From Streptomyces cucumeris (GTDB lineage: Bacteria; Actinomycetota; Actinomycetes; Streptomycetales; Streptomycetaceae): 64,000 nt of DNA. The notes beneath the pieces are model-generated. The model saw nothing but the letters and a program-made list of their open reading frames with translations. It was not told the origin of the DNA and did no database searches. The DNA lies in NCBI RefSeq assembly GCF_024295805.1, contig NZ_JANCLX010000017.1, positions 62,001 to 126,000 of the forward strand, written 5' to 3'. How positions within the stretch are numbered: the stretch's first letter is position 1; every line of letters starts with the position of its first letter. This document shows positions 16,468 through 27,120 of the stretch, piece after piece. A program made the translations under genes and the position numbers.

Positions 16468-16586
16468 GCACCGGCGCTCCCCGCCCACCCCCGTCCCGCC
16501 GGGTCCGCGCGACGCGGGCGTCCGAATCCTGGGATGCTGGTCCCGACGAACCGAGCGAACGGGGGCCGTGCATCGTGGAGGACAGA

Positions 16587-17246
16587 GTGCGGGTGGTCAT
16601 CGCCGAGGATTCGGTGCTGCTGAGGGAGGGACTGACCCGGCTGCTGACCGACCGTGGGCATGAGGTGGTCGCGGGGGTGGGCGACGCCGACGCGCTGATC
16701 AAATCGATCCGCGAGCTGGCGGACGAGGGCGCGCTGCCGGATGTGGTGGTCGCCGATGTGCGGATGCCGCCCACCCATACCGACGAGGGGGTGCGGGCCG
16801 CCGTCCGGCTGCGCCGCGACCATCCGGGACTGGGTGTGCTGGTGCTGTCACAGTACGTGGAGGAGCAGTACGCCACGGAGCTGCTGGCGGGCAGCAGCCA
16901 CGGGGTGGGCTATCTGCTGAAGGACCGGGTGGCCGAGGTCCGCGAGTTCGTGGACGCCGTGGTGCGGGTCGCCCGGGGCGGCACCGCACTCGACCCGGAG
17001 GTGGTCGCCCAGCTCCTGGGCCGCAGCCGCAAACAGGACGTGCTGGCCGGGCTCACCCCGCGGGAGCGGGAGGTGCTGGGGCTGATGGCCGAGGGCCGGA
17101 CGAACTCGGCCATCGCCCGGCAGCTCGTGGTGAGCGACGGGGCGGTCGAGAAGCACGTCAGCAACATCTTCCTGAAGCTGGGGCTGTCCCCGAGTGACGG
17201 GGATCACCGTCGAGTGCTCGCGGTGCTCACGTATCTCAGGTCCTGA
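16587..17246 (+). CDS. LuxR/NarL-family response regulator
   Basis: A 219-residue two-domain regulator. The receiver domain occupies residues 1-120, with acidic pocket AEDS at 6-9, phospho-acceptor Asp57 in VVVADVRMPP and the switch region LLKDR. A LuxR-type helix-turn-helix follows at about 150-205 (LTPREREVLGLMAEGRTNSAIARQLVVSDGAVEKHVSNIFLKLGL). The GTG at 16587 is preferred because GGAGG ends 5 bp before it; an in-frame GTG at 16575 would add four residues. It is encoded 120 bp after the second kinase and is the natural partner of both kinases. The C-terminus ends with a short extension, SPSDGDHRRVLAVLTYL. Confidence 0.9.
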   Translation: MRVVIAEDSVLLREGLTRLLTDRGHEVVAGVGDADALIKSIRELADEGALPDVVVADVRMPPTHTDEGVRAAVRLRRDHPGLGVLVLSQYVEEQYATELLAGSSHGVGYLLKDRVAEVREFVDAVVRVARGGTALDPEVVAQLLGRSRKQDVLAGLTPREREVLGLMAEGRTNSAIARQLVVSDGAVEKHVSNIFLKLGLSPSDGDHRRVLAVLTYLRS

Positions 17247-17394
17247 CCGGCCGATCAGAACCGGTGAGCACCGCTGTGACCTGCCGTCAGGCCCCTGGAC
17301 GGGGTGGGGGTGTGCACCGGGGGCCCGGCGCTGAAGCGAGGCCAAAGGCTGAACGGGGGATCAGCGGAAATGACAACACGGGGGAGGGGGCACG

Positions 17395-17415
17395 TTATGT
17401 CAAACCATGACATAA
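17395..17415. promoter_or_regulatory. AT-rich 21-bp palindrome upstream of korA (candidate operator)
   Basis: Perfect 8-bp arms, TTATGTCA and TGACATAA, flank a 5-bp spacer, 131 bp before the korA start. AT-rich symmetry of this quality is unexpected in DNA of this GC content. It does not match Rex (TGTGAAN4TTCACA). The rest of the 299-bp gap (17247-17545) holds no gene. Confidence 0.55.
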
Positions 17416-17545
17416 AGGGTTCATATAGCGACGTCCACCATGTGATCCGGCCAAGGAAGGCGACCCTTACCGACGTACGATGGTCATGGGACAACCGGTC
17501 GGCACCGACTGTCCAGGAGCGCCGCCTCGAAGGAGGTCCGAAGCA

Positions 17546-19490
17546 GTGACCAGCCAGGTCAGTAGCCCGGCCGAGCAGGCCGAACCAGCCGATCAGCAGG
17601 GCGGGCCCGGGTCCGCCGGGGAGCGGCGAACACCGGACGGCGGTAAGGAAATCCGCCGTCTGGACCGCGTGATCATCCGGTTCGCGGGTGACTCGGGCGA
17701 CGGTATGCAGCTCACCGGCGACCGGTTCACCTCCGAGACGGCGTCGTTCGGCAACGACCTGTCCACCCTTCCGAACTTCCCGGCGGAGATCCGTGCCCCC
17801 GCCGGCACGCTGCCGGGAGTCTCCAGCTTCCAGCTCCACTTCGCCGATCACGACATCCTCACCCCCGGCGACGCCCCCAATGTGCTGGTCGCCATGAACC
17901 CGGCCGCGCTCAAGGCCAACCTGGGCGATGTGCCGCGCGGCGCCGAAATCATCGTGAACACCGATGAGTTCACCAAGCGCCCGATGGCGAAGGTGGGCTA
18001 TGCGACCAGTCCGCTGGAGGACGGGTCGCTCGACGGCTACAGCGTCCACCCGGTACCGCTGACCACTCTGACCATCGAGGCCCTGAAGGACTTCGGGCTG
18101 TCCCGGAAGGAGGCGGAGCGCAGCAAGAACATGTTCGCGCTCGGCCTGCTGTCGTGGATGTACCACCGGCCCACCGAGGGCACCGAGACATTCCTGCGCC
18201 AGAAGTTCGCCAAGAAGCCGGAGATCGCGGAGGCCAACGTCGCCGCGTTCCGGGCGGGCTGGAACTTCGGCGAGACCACCGAGGACTTCGCCGTCTCCTA
18301 CGAGGTGGCCCCGGCGACCACCGCCTTCCCGGCGGGCACCTACCGGAACATCTCCGGGAACCTGGCGCTGTCCTACGGGCTGATCGCGGCCTCCCGCCAG
18401 GCCGATCTGCCGCTGTTCCTGGGGTCGTACCCGATCACCCCGGCCTCCGACATCCTCCACGAGCTGTCGCGCCACAAGAACTTCGGGGTGCGCACCTTCC
18501 AGGCCGAGGACGAGATCGCGGGCATCGGGGCCGCGCTGGGCGCCGCCTTCGGCGGAGCGCTGGCCGTGACCACCACCTCCGGCCCCGGAGTGGCGCTGAA
18601 GTCCGAGACCATCGGGCTCGCGGTGTCGCTGGAGCTCCCGCTGCTGATCGTCGACATCCAGCGCGGCGGGCCGTCCACCGGACTGCCCACCAAGACCGAA
18701 CAGGCCGATCTGCTCCAGGCCATGTACGGGCGGAACGGCGAGGCGCCGGTGCCGATCGTGGCTCCGCGCACCCCGGCCGACTGCTTCGACGCCACCCTGG
18801 ACGCGGCCCGGATCGCGCTGGCCTACCGCACCCCGGTCTTCCTGCTCTCCGACGGCTACCTGGCCAACGGCTCGGAGCCGTGGCGGATCCCGGAGATCGA
18901 CGATCTGCCCGATCTGCGGGTGCAGTTCGCGACCGGGCCCAACCACGTACAGGCCGACGGCACCGAGGTGTTCTGGCCGTACAAGCGCGACCCCGAGACC
19001 CTCGCCCGCCCCTGGGCCGTGCCCGGTACGCCCGGTCTGGAGCACCGCATCGGCGGGATCGAGAAGCAGGACGGCACCGGCAACATCTCGTACGACCCGG
19101 CCAACCACGACCACATGGTCCGCACCCGCCAGGCCAAGGTGGACGGCGTCCGGGTCCCCGACCTCGAGGTGGACGACCCCACCGGTGACGCCCGCACCCT
19201 GGTGCTGGGCTGGGGTTCGACCTACGGGCCCATCACCGCCGCGGTCCGCCGGGTGCGGGGCGCGGGCGACCGGATCGCCCAGGCCCATCTGCGCCACCTC
19301 AACCCCTTCCCGGCCAACCTCGGGAAGGTGCTGGAGGGTTACGACAAGGTGGTCGTGCCCGAGATGAACCTGGGCCAGCTCGCCACCCTGATCCGCGCCC
19401 GCTACCTCGTCGACGCCCGCTCTTTCACCCAGGTCAACGGCATGCCGTTCAAGGCCGAGCAGCTGGCTGCGGCCCTCAAGGAGGCCATCG

Positions 19491-19498
<8 letters not shown>
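17546..19498 (+). CDS. korA: 2-oxoacid:ferredoxin oxidoreductase, fused gamma-alpha subunit
   Basis: A 650-residue subunit of the 2-oxoglutarate:ferredoxin oxidoreductase type, which oxidatively decarboxylates a 2-oxoacid to acyl-CoA while reducing ferredoxin. The N-terminal gamma domain (VIIRFAGDSGDGMQLTGDRF, about residues 38-220) is fused to the alpha pyrimidine-binding domain (SYPITPASDILHELSRH, FQAEDEIAGIGAALGAAFGG, TTTSGPGVALKSE). The GTG at 17546 has a perfect AGGAGGT eight bases upstream. It is co-transcribed with korB, which overlaps it by eight bases. Aerobic actinomycetes use this enzyme as an alternative route through the TCA cycle. The substrate is inferred from family, not from sequence. 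Confidence 0.93.
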
Positions 19499-20570
<1,072 letters not shown>

Positions 20571-20590
20571 GCCGGTCCCCTCGCTCCGCC

Positions 20591-20624
20591 CGCCCCCGCG
20601 GCCGCTCAGGCGTCCGCGGGGGCG
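20591..20624 (+). terminator. Terminator of the korAB operon
   Basis: CGCCCCCGCGG (20591-20601) and CCGCGGGGGCG (20614-20624) form a perfect 11-bp stem with a 12-nt loop, followed by TTCGT. Confidence 0.8.
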
Positions 20625-20703
20625 TTCGTACGTACGGGCGCAGGCGGCCGCCCGGCCGGAGCGTCGGCCCGCGGCCCGGCCGGGCAGCCGCTCTCATAAG
20701 CCC

Positions 20704-22704
20704 ATGTCCGACACCGCCGCCCCGCTCCAGCCGCCCGACCGCCTCGGCTACCGCGTCAAACGGCGTCTGCTCGGCCCGCCCCTGGTCACCGAGCGCATCC
20801 GGCGGGAGAAGCTGCGCAACCCCGTCGCCCTGGGCGTGCTCGCCTCGGACTGCATCTCCTCCACGGCCTACGGCAGCGAGGAGATGCTGCGGGTGCTGGT
20901 GCCCGTCATCGGGGTCGCGGCGTTCACCCTGATCCTGCCGGTCACCGGGTCGATCCTGCTGGTGCTGCTCCTGCTGACGCTCTGCTACAGCGATGTGGTG
21001 ACGATCTACACCCGCGCGGGCGGTTCGTACATCGTGGCCCGGGAGAACCTCGGCCCCGACATCGCGCAGATCGCCTCGGTCGCGCTGCTCGTCGACTACA
21101 TCGTCACCGTCGCCGTCCAGGTCTCGGCCGGAACCAACGCGATCATCTCCTTCGCCCATCTGCTGGGCGACTCCTGGACCGGTCTCGACCACCTCCAACT
21201 GCCCCTGAGCGCCCTGGTGATCGTGATCCTGGCCTACGGCAACCTGCGCGGACTGCGCGAGGCGGGACGGGTCTTCGCGGTCCCCGCTTATCTGTTCATG
21301 CTCGCCGTCGGGCTGATGCTGGTGATCGGGGTGGTCCGCGGCCTGACCGGACAGCTACCGCACGCCGATGTGCACGCCGCGGGCGCGGTACCGCTCGGGG
21401 ACCCGGGCGACGGACTGCTCTACGGCGCCTCGCTCTTCATCGTGCTGCGCTCCTTCGCCAACGGCGGCTCCTCGCTCACCGGTCTGGAGGCGATCTCCAA
21501 CGGGGTGTCCGTCTTCCGGGAGCCGCAGGGGGTCAACGCCCGCCGCACGCTGGTCGCGATGAGCTGTGTCCTGGGCACCCTGGTGCTGGGCGTCTCGGCG
21601 ATGGCCCACTTCACCCATGCCATCCCCTACCGGGACGGCACCCCGACGGTGCTCGCCCAGGAGGCCCATCTGGTCTTCGGCGACGGGGTGCCGGGCGCGC
21701 TGGGGCTGGCGTTCGTCCAGCTCTCGACCGCGCTCATCCTCTACACCGGCGCCAACACCCCGTTCACCGGCTTCCCCTTCCTGGCCAGCTTCGTCGCCGA
21801 GGACCGCTTCCTGCCCCGGCAGCTCACCCGGCGCGGTCACCGGCTGGCGTTCTCCAACGGGATCATCTCGCTGGCGGTGGTGGCACTCGTCCTGCTGGTG
21901 GTCACGGACGCCAATGTGGACCGGCTGGTGGCGCTGTACGCGATCGGGGTGTTCACCGCGTTCACCATGGCCGGGGCCGGGCTGACCGCGTATCACCTGC
22001 GGCGCAGGGAGCGGGGCCGCCGGTGGAAGGTCGCGGTCAACCTGACCACCGCGGTCGTCTCCGCCGCGGTGGTGCTGATCTTCGCGGTCACCAAGTTCAC
22101 CGAGGGCGCCTGGCTGGTCGTGGTGGTCTTCCCGCTGGGGGTCTGGGCACTGATCCGGATCAACCGCGAGTACCGCGCGGAGGTGGCGGCCCTGGAGGAG
22201 GTCCCGAGCCTCGGTGACGACACCTCACGCTGGCGCCGCCATGTGGTGTACGTGCTGGCGGACAGCATCGACCTCGCCACGGTCGAGGCGCTGCGCTACG
22301 CCCATGAGCTGCGGCCCGACGAGGTGCGGGCGCTGCACGTCATGGTCGACGAGGCCCATGCCCGCAGGCTGATGACCCGCTGGGAGCAGACCGCCGGGGT
22401 GACCGTGGCGCTGGAGGTCGTGGAGTGCCCGGACCGGCGGCTGCGCCATACGGTCATGGAGCTGGCGGCCCGCACCACGGAGGACGGCCGGACCGCGCTG
22501 ACCCTGCTGGTGCCGCGCCGCACCTACTCCTCACCGCTGGGCAAGCTGCTGCACCGGGGGACGGCGGAGGCGCTGGCGAAGGCGCTGGAGCATCTGCCGG
22601 GGGTGGCGGTGACGATCCTGCCGTTCGACGTGGGGCGGGCGGTGCGGACGATCGGGCGGCGCCGGAAGGGGACACGCAACCGGTCGCGGAACCGGTCGCG
22701 CTGA
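20704..22704 (+). CDS. APC-superfamily transporter resembling the potassium importer KimA
   Basis: A 666-residue membrane protein. Residues 1-480 form a 12-helix APC/KUP-type core; residues 490-650 form a soluble C-terminal domain. Signature stretches match what I remember of Bacillus subtilis KimA (YdaO): LASDCISSTAYGSEEML, TRAGGSYIVARENLG, LLVDYIVTVAVQVSAGTNAI and LTGLEAISNGVSVF. KimA is a high-affinity H+-coupled potassium importer inhibited by c-di-AMP. A general amino-acid permease is the alternative. No Shine-Dalgarno lies before the ATG, so leaderless translation is possible. I see no ydaO riboswitch upstream; only 133 bp separate it from korB. The very C-terminus is Arg-rich (RRRKGTRNRSRNRSR). 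Confidence 0.8.
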   Translation: MSDTAAPLQPPDRLGYRVKRRLLGPPLVTERIRREKLRNPVALGVLASDCISSTAYGSEEMLRVLVPVIGVAAFTLILPVTGSILLVLLLLTLCYSDVVTIYTRAGGSYIVARENLGPDIAQIASVALLVDYIVTVAVQVSAGTNAIISFAHLLGDSWTGLDHLQLPLSALVIVILAYGNLRGLREAGRVFAVPAYLFMLAVGLMLVIGVVRGLTGQLPHADVHAAGAVPLGDPGDGLLYGASLFIVLRSFANGGSSLTGLEAISNGVSVFREPQGVNARRTLVAMSCVLGTLVLGVSAMAHFTHAIPYRDGTPTVLAQEAHLVFGDGVPGALGLAFVQLSTALILYTGANTPFTGFPFLASFVAEDRFLPRQLTRRGHRLAFSNGIISLAVVALVLLVVTDANVDRLVALYAIGVFTAFTMAGAGLTAYHLRRRERGRRWKVAVNLTTAVVSAAVVLIFAVTKFTEGAWLVVVVFPLGVWALIRINREYRAEVAALEEVPSLGDDTSRWRRHVVYVLADSIDLATVEALRYAHELRPDEVRALHVMVDEAHARRLMTRWEQTAGVTVALEVVECPDRRLRHTVMELAARTTEDGRTALTLLVPRRTYSSPLGKLLHRGTAEALAKALEHLPGVAVTILPFDVGRAVRTIGRRRKGTRNRSRNRSR

Positions 22705-22836
22705 GGACCGTCACGGGTGTCATCGGCCACCCCCGCCCCTGTCATCACCGTATCCATGGAACGGGAATGACAGGCGGCCTCCCGGGCGCTACCTTCGTGA
22801 CGTCGCCAGGGACATCCACCAGGTCGGGGAGGGGTT

Positions 22837-24027
22837 ATGAAACCGCAGCAACAGGACCGCGCGGGGCTCCTCTACGGCTTCGCCGCGTACGGCATGTGGG
22901 GGCTGGTACCACTCTTCTGGCCGCTTCTGGAGCCGGCGGACGCGGTGGAGATCCTCGCCCACCGGATGGTGTGGTCGCTGGCGGCCGTCGGGCTGCTCCT
23001 GCTCGTGCTGCGCCGCTGGGCCTGGATCCGGCCGCTGCTGCGGCAGCCCCGGCGGCTGGGCCTGATCGCGATCGCCGCGAGTGTGATCTCGGTCAACTGG
23101 GGTCTGTACATCTGGGGCGTCAACAGCGGACATGTCGTCGAGACCGCCCTCGGCTACTTCATCAACCCGCTGGTCAGCATCGCCTTCGGGGTGCTGCTGC
23201 TGCGGGAGCGGCTGCGGCCCGCGCAGTGGGCGGCGGTCGGCGTCGGCGCGCTGGCCGTGGTGGTGCTCTCCATCGGCTACGGCAAACTGCCGTGGATCGC
23301 GCTCACCCTGGCCTTCTCCTTCGCCACCTACGGGCTGGTGAAGAAGCGGGTCGGGCTGGGCGGACTGGAGTCGCTGGCCGCGGAGACCGCCGTGCAGTTC
23401 CTGCCCGCGCTCGGCTTCCTGCTGTTCCTCGGGTCGCGCGGTGACTCCACCTTCGGCAGCGAGGGGGCGGGCCACTCGGCGCTGCTGGCGAGCTGCGGTG
23501 TGATCACCGCGCTGCCGCTGATCTGCTTCGGGGCGTCCGCGGTGCGGCTGCCGCTGTCGACGATCGGGATGCTCCAGTACATCGCGCCCGTCTTGCAGTT
23601 CACCCTGGGCCTGGTGGTCTTCCATGAGTCGATGCCGCCCGAGCGGTGGGCGGGCTTCGGGCTGGTCTGGCTGGCGCTCACCCTGCTGACCTGGGACGCG
23701 CTGCACACCGCACATCGGGCGCGGCGGGAGCTCGCCCGGGCCGCCGCACGGGCGGAGCGGTCCCCCGCCGCCTCCGACACCGACCCCGCGTCCCCGCCCA
23801 CTTCCGGTTCCGCTTCCGGCTCGGTCTCCGACTCCGGTTCTGGCTCCGGTTCCGTGGACGAGGTCCCGGTGGCCCTGGCGGAAGCCGCCGCCGGGGTGGT
23901 GCCCGATGTCATCCCGGGCGCCGGTCCCGAGTCCGCCTCCGACGCCATACCCGACCTCACCATGGACATCACCCCGGGCACCCCCGGCACTCCCGGGAAG
24001 CACGGCGGCTCGATATCCGGCGGCTGA
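22837..24027 (+). CDS. RarD/EamA-family membrane permease with low-complexity tail
   Basis: A 396-residue protein with ten predicted helices in residues 8-300. It contains RarD landmarks (GMWGLVPLFW at the start, SVNWGLYIWGVNSGHVVETALGYFINPL, and LSTIGMLQYIAPVLQFTLG). RarD was named for chloramphenicol sensitivity, but the substrates of this drug/metabolite transporter subgroup are unknown. About 95 C-terminal residues are Ser/Gly/Ala/Pro-rich and likely disordered, beyond the usual 300-residue length. GGGGAGGGG directly upstream supports the ATG at 22837. Confidence 0.88.
   Translation: MKPQQQDRAGLLYGFAAYGMWGLVPLFWPLLEPADAVEILAHRMVWSLAAVGLLLLVLRRWAWIRPLLRQPRRLGLIAIAASVISVNWGLYIWGVNSGHVVETALGYFINPLVSIAFGVLLLRERLRPAQWAAVGVGALAVVVLSIGYGKLPWIALTLAFSFATYGLVKKRVGLGGLESLAAETAVQFLPALGFLLFLGSRGDSTFGSEGAGHSALLASCGVITALPLICFGASAVRLPLSTIGMLQYIAPVLQFTLGLVVFHESMPPERWAGFGLVWLALTLLTWDALHTAHRARRELARAAARAERSPAASDTDPASPPTSGSASGSVSDSGSGSGSVDEVPVALAEAAAGVVPDVIPGAGPESASDAIPDLTMDITPGTPGTPGKHGGSISGG
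23801..23855 (+). repeat. TCCGGT-type hexamer repeat in the RarD tail
   Basis: About nine imperfect units of TCCGGT/TCCGCT/TCCGAC encode the SGSASGSVSDSGSGSGS stretch. Slippage at this repeat would change tail length in 2-residue steps. Confidence 0.65.
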
Positions 24028-24197
24028 TGTCCGGTTTCCGCTCTTGACGCGGAGTCATGGCCACCCGGACCATCAGCCGCATCACCACCGCATCGCCGGT
24101 TCACCGCTCCATGCCCCCCACGGGCACGTGCGTCACCTGTGTCACCACAGCGCAAACGTCATTCCGTCCTGTCCTCGTTCGGAATTCGGAGCCCCCC

Positions 24198-25211
24198 ATG
24201 TCGTCATCGGCAGATCGGCACCCCCTCACGTCCCGAAGATCCTGGCTGCGCCGCGCCACCACCGCGGCGGCCGTCGGCACCGCGGTCGCCGCCCTGGTCG
24301 GGGCCGCGCCCGCCGCCGCACCGGGCGGCACCGCCGCCGCGGCCTCCCACCGCGCGGCGCCCGGCACCCTGGCCGCACCGGACATCCCGGTGGCCAATGT
24401 GAAGGCCCACCTCAGCCAGCTCCAGTCCATCGCCACCGCCAACGGCGGCAACCGTGCCCACGGCCGCCCCGGCTACAAGGCGTCCATCGACTACATCAAG
24501 GCCAAGCTGGACGCCGCCGGATTCACCACCACCGTGCAGCAGTTCAGCTACTTCGGCACCACCGGTTACAACCTCATCGCCGACTGGCCCGGCGGTGACA
24601 CCGACAATGTGGTGTTCAGCGGAGCCCATCTGGACTCCGTCTCCGCCGGGCCCGGTATCAACGACAACGGCTCGGGCTCCGCCGCCGTGCTGGAGACCGC
24701 GCTGACCGTCGCCCGTACCGGGGCCCAGCCCACCAAGCATCTGCGGTTCGGCTGGTGGGGCGCCGAGGAGATGGGGATGGTCGGCTCCCGGAACTACGTC
24801 AACCGGCTGTCCTCCGCGGACCGCGGCAGGATCGACGCCTATCTCAACTTCGACATGATCGGCTCGCCCAACCCGGGCTACTTCGTCTACGACGACGACC
24901 CGACGATCGAGTCGGTGTTCAAGCAGTACTTCAGCGGTCAGAACATCGCCACCGAGCCGGAGACCGAGGGCGACGGCCGCTCGGACCACGCCTCGTTCAA
25001 GAACGTGGGCATCCCGGTGGGCGGGCTGTTCAGCGGTGCCGACTACCGCAAGACGGCCGCCCAGGCCCAGAAGTGGGGCGGCACCTCCGGGCAGGCGTTC
25101 GACCGCTGCTACCACCGCTCCTGTGACACCACCAGCAACATCAACGACACCGCGCTGGACCGCAACAGCGACGCCATCGCCTACGCGGTCTGGACCCTGA
25201 GCGGCGCCTGA
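24198..25211 (+). CDS. Secreted M28 zinc aminopeptidase (S. griseus aminopeptidase type)
   Basis: A 337-residue exported peptidase. A twin-arginine-like signal (SRRSWLRRA, residues 12-20) and an Ala-rich hydrophobic segment precede the mature part at about residue 60 (APDIPVANVKAHL), which closely follows the S. griseus aminopeptidase as I remember it. The di-zinc ligands are all present: His144 (SGAHLDS), Asp156 (GINDNGSG), Glu190/Glu191 (WWGAEE, including the catalytic base), Asp219 (NFDMIG) and His264 (RSDHASF). Two C-terminal cysteines (CYHRSC) match the known disulfide. It removes N-terminal hydrophobic residues. The ATG at 24198 is chosen because the signal peptide starts there; the ribosome site is weak. 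Confidence 0.93.
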   Translation: MSSSADRHPLTSRRSWLRRATTAAAVGTAVAALVGAAPAAAPGGTAAAASHRAAPGTLAAPDIPVANVKAHLSQLQSIATANGGNRAHGRPGYKASIDYIKAKLDAAGFTTTVQQFSYFGTTGYNLIADWPGGDTDNVVFSGAHLDSVSAGPGINDNGSGSAAVLETALTVARTGAQPTKHLRFGWWGAEEMGMVGSRNYVNRLSSADRGRIDAYLNFDMIGSPNPGYFVYDDDPTIESVFKQYFSGQNIATEPETEGDGRSDHASFKNVGIPVGGLFSGADYRKTAAQAQKWGGTSGQAFDRCYHRSCDTTSNINDTALDRNSDAIAYAVWTLSGA

Positions 25212-25261
25212 CCACCGGCTCCACCGTTCGTTCGTACCGCGCCGTGTTCGGCCCGGTCGGC

Positions 25262-26170
25262 TCAGGCCGTGATGTCCTTCGCGGTGAACCGGGCCCAGGC
25301 CGCCGAGCCGAACACGGCCGCGTACAGTCCCTGCAACTCCAGGTTCTTGACCAGGTCGTCCCAGTAGACCGGCGCCCGCAGCAGATCCGCGAAGCTCAGC
25401 CAGTAGTGCGGGAAGAGATACGGGTGGATCCCGTGGAGCTGCGGGATGGTGTCCAGGATCTGCGCGGTGATCACCAGCCCCACCGTGGTGGCCATCGCCG
25501 CGATACCGCTGTTGGTGAGGGTCGAGATGAACACACCCAGCGTCGCGATGCCCACCAGGGACAGCGCCACGACGGCCGCCACCCCCAGCGCCCGCACCAG
25601 CCCGTCGCCGAAGGAGACGGTGGTGCCGGAGATCAGGGTGACGTCCCCGAGCGGGAAGAGCAGTGCCCCGGTCGCCAGTCCGCTGACGGCCACCGCCAGG
25701 GTCGCCACCAGGCAGAAGGCCATGACGGCGGTGAACTTGGCCAGCAGCAGCCGGATCCGGCCCGCAGGCGCCACCAGCAGATAGCGCAGGGTGCCCGAGC
25801 TCGCCTCGCCCGCGATCGAGTCACCGGCGATCACACCGATCGCCATCGGCAGGAAGACCGGCAGGGTGGCCGCCAGCGCGGCGAAGACCAGGAAGATCCC
25901 GTTGTTGGTGATCTGGGAGAAGAACGCGGGGGCCTCGCCCTCGCCACCTCCGCCGCCCTGTCCGACCGTGCCGCCGTCACTGGTCTCGATCTTCACCGCA
26001 ATGCCGATGAGCACCGGGACGGCCGCGAGCACCCCGAGCAGGGCCAGGGTCCGCCAGCGCCGGAAGGTGGTGGTCAGCTCACTGCGGAAGAGCGCCAGCG
26101 TCCACAGCGGACGGGACGGCCGCACGGCGGCGACCGGTGCCGCCGGCGCTCCGGTCTCAGCCCGCGACAT
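25262..26170 (-). CDS. ABC-2 type transporter permease
   Basis: A 302-residue membrane protein with about six helices. An N-terminal helix (LALLGVLAAVPVLIGIAVKI) is followed by a Gly-rich extracytoplasmic loop (TVGQGGGGGEG), and the ABC-2 feature GEASSGTLRYLLVAPAGRIRLLLAK follows helix 2. It overlaps the upstream ATPase gene by 14 bp and should form an exporter with it. The substrate is unknown. Confidence 0.88.
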   Translation of the reverse strand: MSRAETGAPAAPVAAVRPSRPLWTLALFRSELTTTFRRWRTLALLGVLAAVPVLIGIAVKIETSDGGTVGQGGGGGEGEAPAFFSQITNNGIFLVFAALAATLPVFLPMAIGVIAGDSIAGEASSGTLRYLLVAPAGRIRLLLAKFTAVMAFCLVATLAVAVSGLATGALLFPLGDVTLISGTTVSFGDGLVRALGVAAVVALSLVGIATLGVFISTLTNSGIAAMATTVGLVITAQILDTIPQLHGIHPYLFPHYWLSFADLLRAPVYWDDLVKNLELQGLYAAVFGSAAWARFTAKDITA

Positions 26171-27104
26171 CGAAACCCTCCCCGGTCAGCGCCACGAAGG
26201 CATCCTCCAATGAGGCACGCTCGGTGCCGAAGGCACGGACCCGCACCCCTTCGCGCACCAGCGCGGCGTTGAGGTCGGCCAGCTCCAGGGGCGTCTGGGG
26301 CAGCTCGCCGACGACGCGCTCGTCGAGCGTCACCAGATCCGTCACTCCGTGCTCCTTCAGGACCCGGACCGCGTCCACCGGGTCCGGGGTGGTGACCGAG
26401 AGCCGGCCGCGGCTGCTCGCGGCCAGTTCGGCCACGGTGCCTTGGGTGATCAGCTTCCCCTGGGCCATCACGGCCGCATGGGTGCAGACCTGCTCGATCT
26501 CGTCGAGGAGGTGGGAGGAGAGGAAGACGGTGGTGCCCTCCCCCGCCAGCTCCCGCACCAGAGCGCGGATCTCCCGCATGCCCTGGGGGTCCAGACCGTT
26601 GGTCGGCTCATCGAGGACCAGCAGCTCACGCGGCTGGAGCAGGGCGGCGGCCAGACCGAGGCGCTGCTTCATCCCGAGCGAGTAGGCGCGGGCCTTCTTC
26701 CCTGCCGCTGCGCCGAGGCCCACCCGGTCCAGGGCGGAGGCGACACGGGCGGGGCGGGTGCGCGGATCGGCGGTGGGATCGGCCGCGTCGTAGCGCAGCA
26801 GATTGTCCCGGCCGGTCAGATGGGAGTAGAGCGCGGGGCCCTCGATGAGGGCCCCGACCCTGGGGAGCACGCTCCGGGCCGCGCGCGGCATGGGCTCGCC
26901 CAGCAGCCGGGCGGCTCCGGAGGTCGGCTCGATCAGCCCCATGAGCATGCGGATGGTCGTCGTCTTCCCCGAGCCGTTGGGCCCGAGGAAGCCGAAGACA
27001 CTGCCCCGCGGCACCGTCAGATCGAGTCCGGCGACGGCGAGCTGGCCGCCGCGGTAGCGCTTGGTGAGCCCGCGGGTCTCGACCGCGGCCCCGGTTTCCT
27101 CCAC
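26157..27104 (-). CDS. ABC transporter ATP-binding protein
   Basis: A 315-residue ATPase. Walker A is GPNGSGKTTT (41-50), the signature is YSLGMKQRLGLAAALL, Walker B with the switch region is LLVLDEPTNGLDP, and the H-loop is FLSSHLLDEIE. The C-terminal 80 residues form the domain found in CcmA/DrrA-like exporters. The GTG at 27104 has GAAGGGGAG just upstream; the longer open frame into the preceding gene is not protein-like. It lies 16 bp after the LolA-like gene, so the three genes form one operon. Confidence 0.92.
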   Translation of the reverse strand: MEETGAAVETRGLTKRYRGGQLAVAGLDLTVPRGSVFGFLGPNGSGKTTTIRMLMGLIEPTSGAARLLGEPMPRAARSVLPRVGALIEGPALYSHLTGRDNLLRYDAADPTADPRTRPARVASALDRVGLGAAAGKKARAYSLGMKQRLGLAAALLQPRELLVLDEPTNGLDPQGMREIRALVRELAGEGTTVFLSSHLLDEIEQVCTHAAVMAQGKLITQGTVAELAASSRGRLSVTTPDPVDAVRVLKEHGVTDLVTLDERVVGELPQTPLELADLNAALVREGVRVRAFGTERASLEDAFVALTGEGFDVAG

Positions 27105-27120
27105 GGGCTCCCCTTCGCCG

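Noticed and set aside
20571..20703. Riboswitch before the KimA-like gene
   Set aside because: The gap is only 133 bp, and its first part is the korAB terminator; there is no room for a ydaO aptamer plus expression platform.
23801..23855. CRISPR-like or regulatory tandem repeat
   Set aside because: It is an in-frame Ser/Gly-coding hexamer repeat. No spacers, and no CRISPR array occurs in the window.
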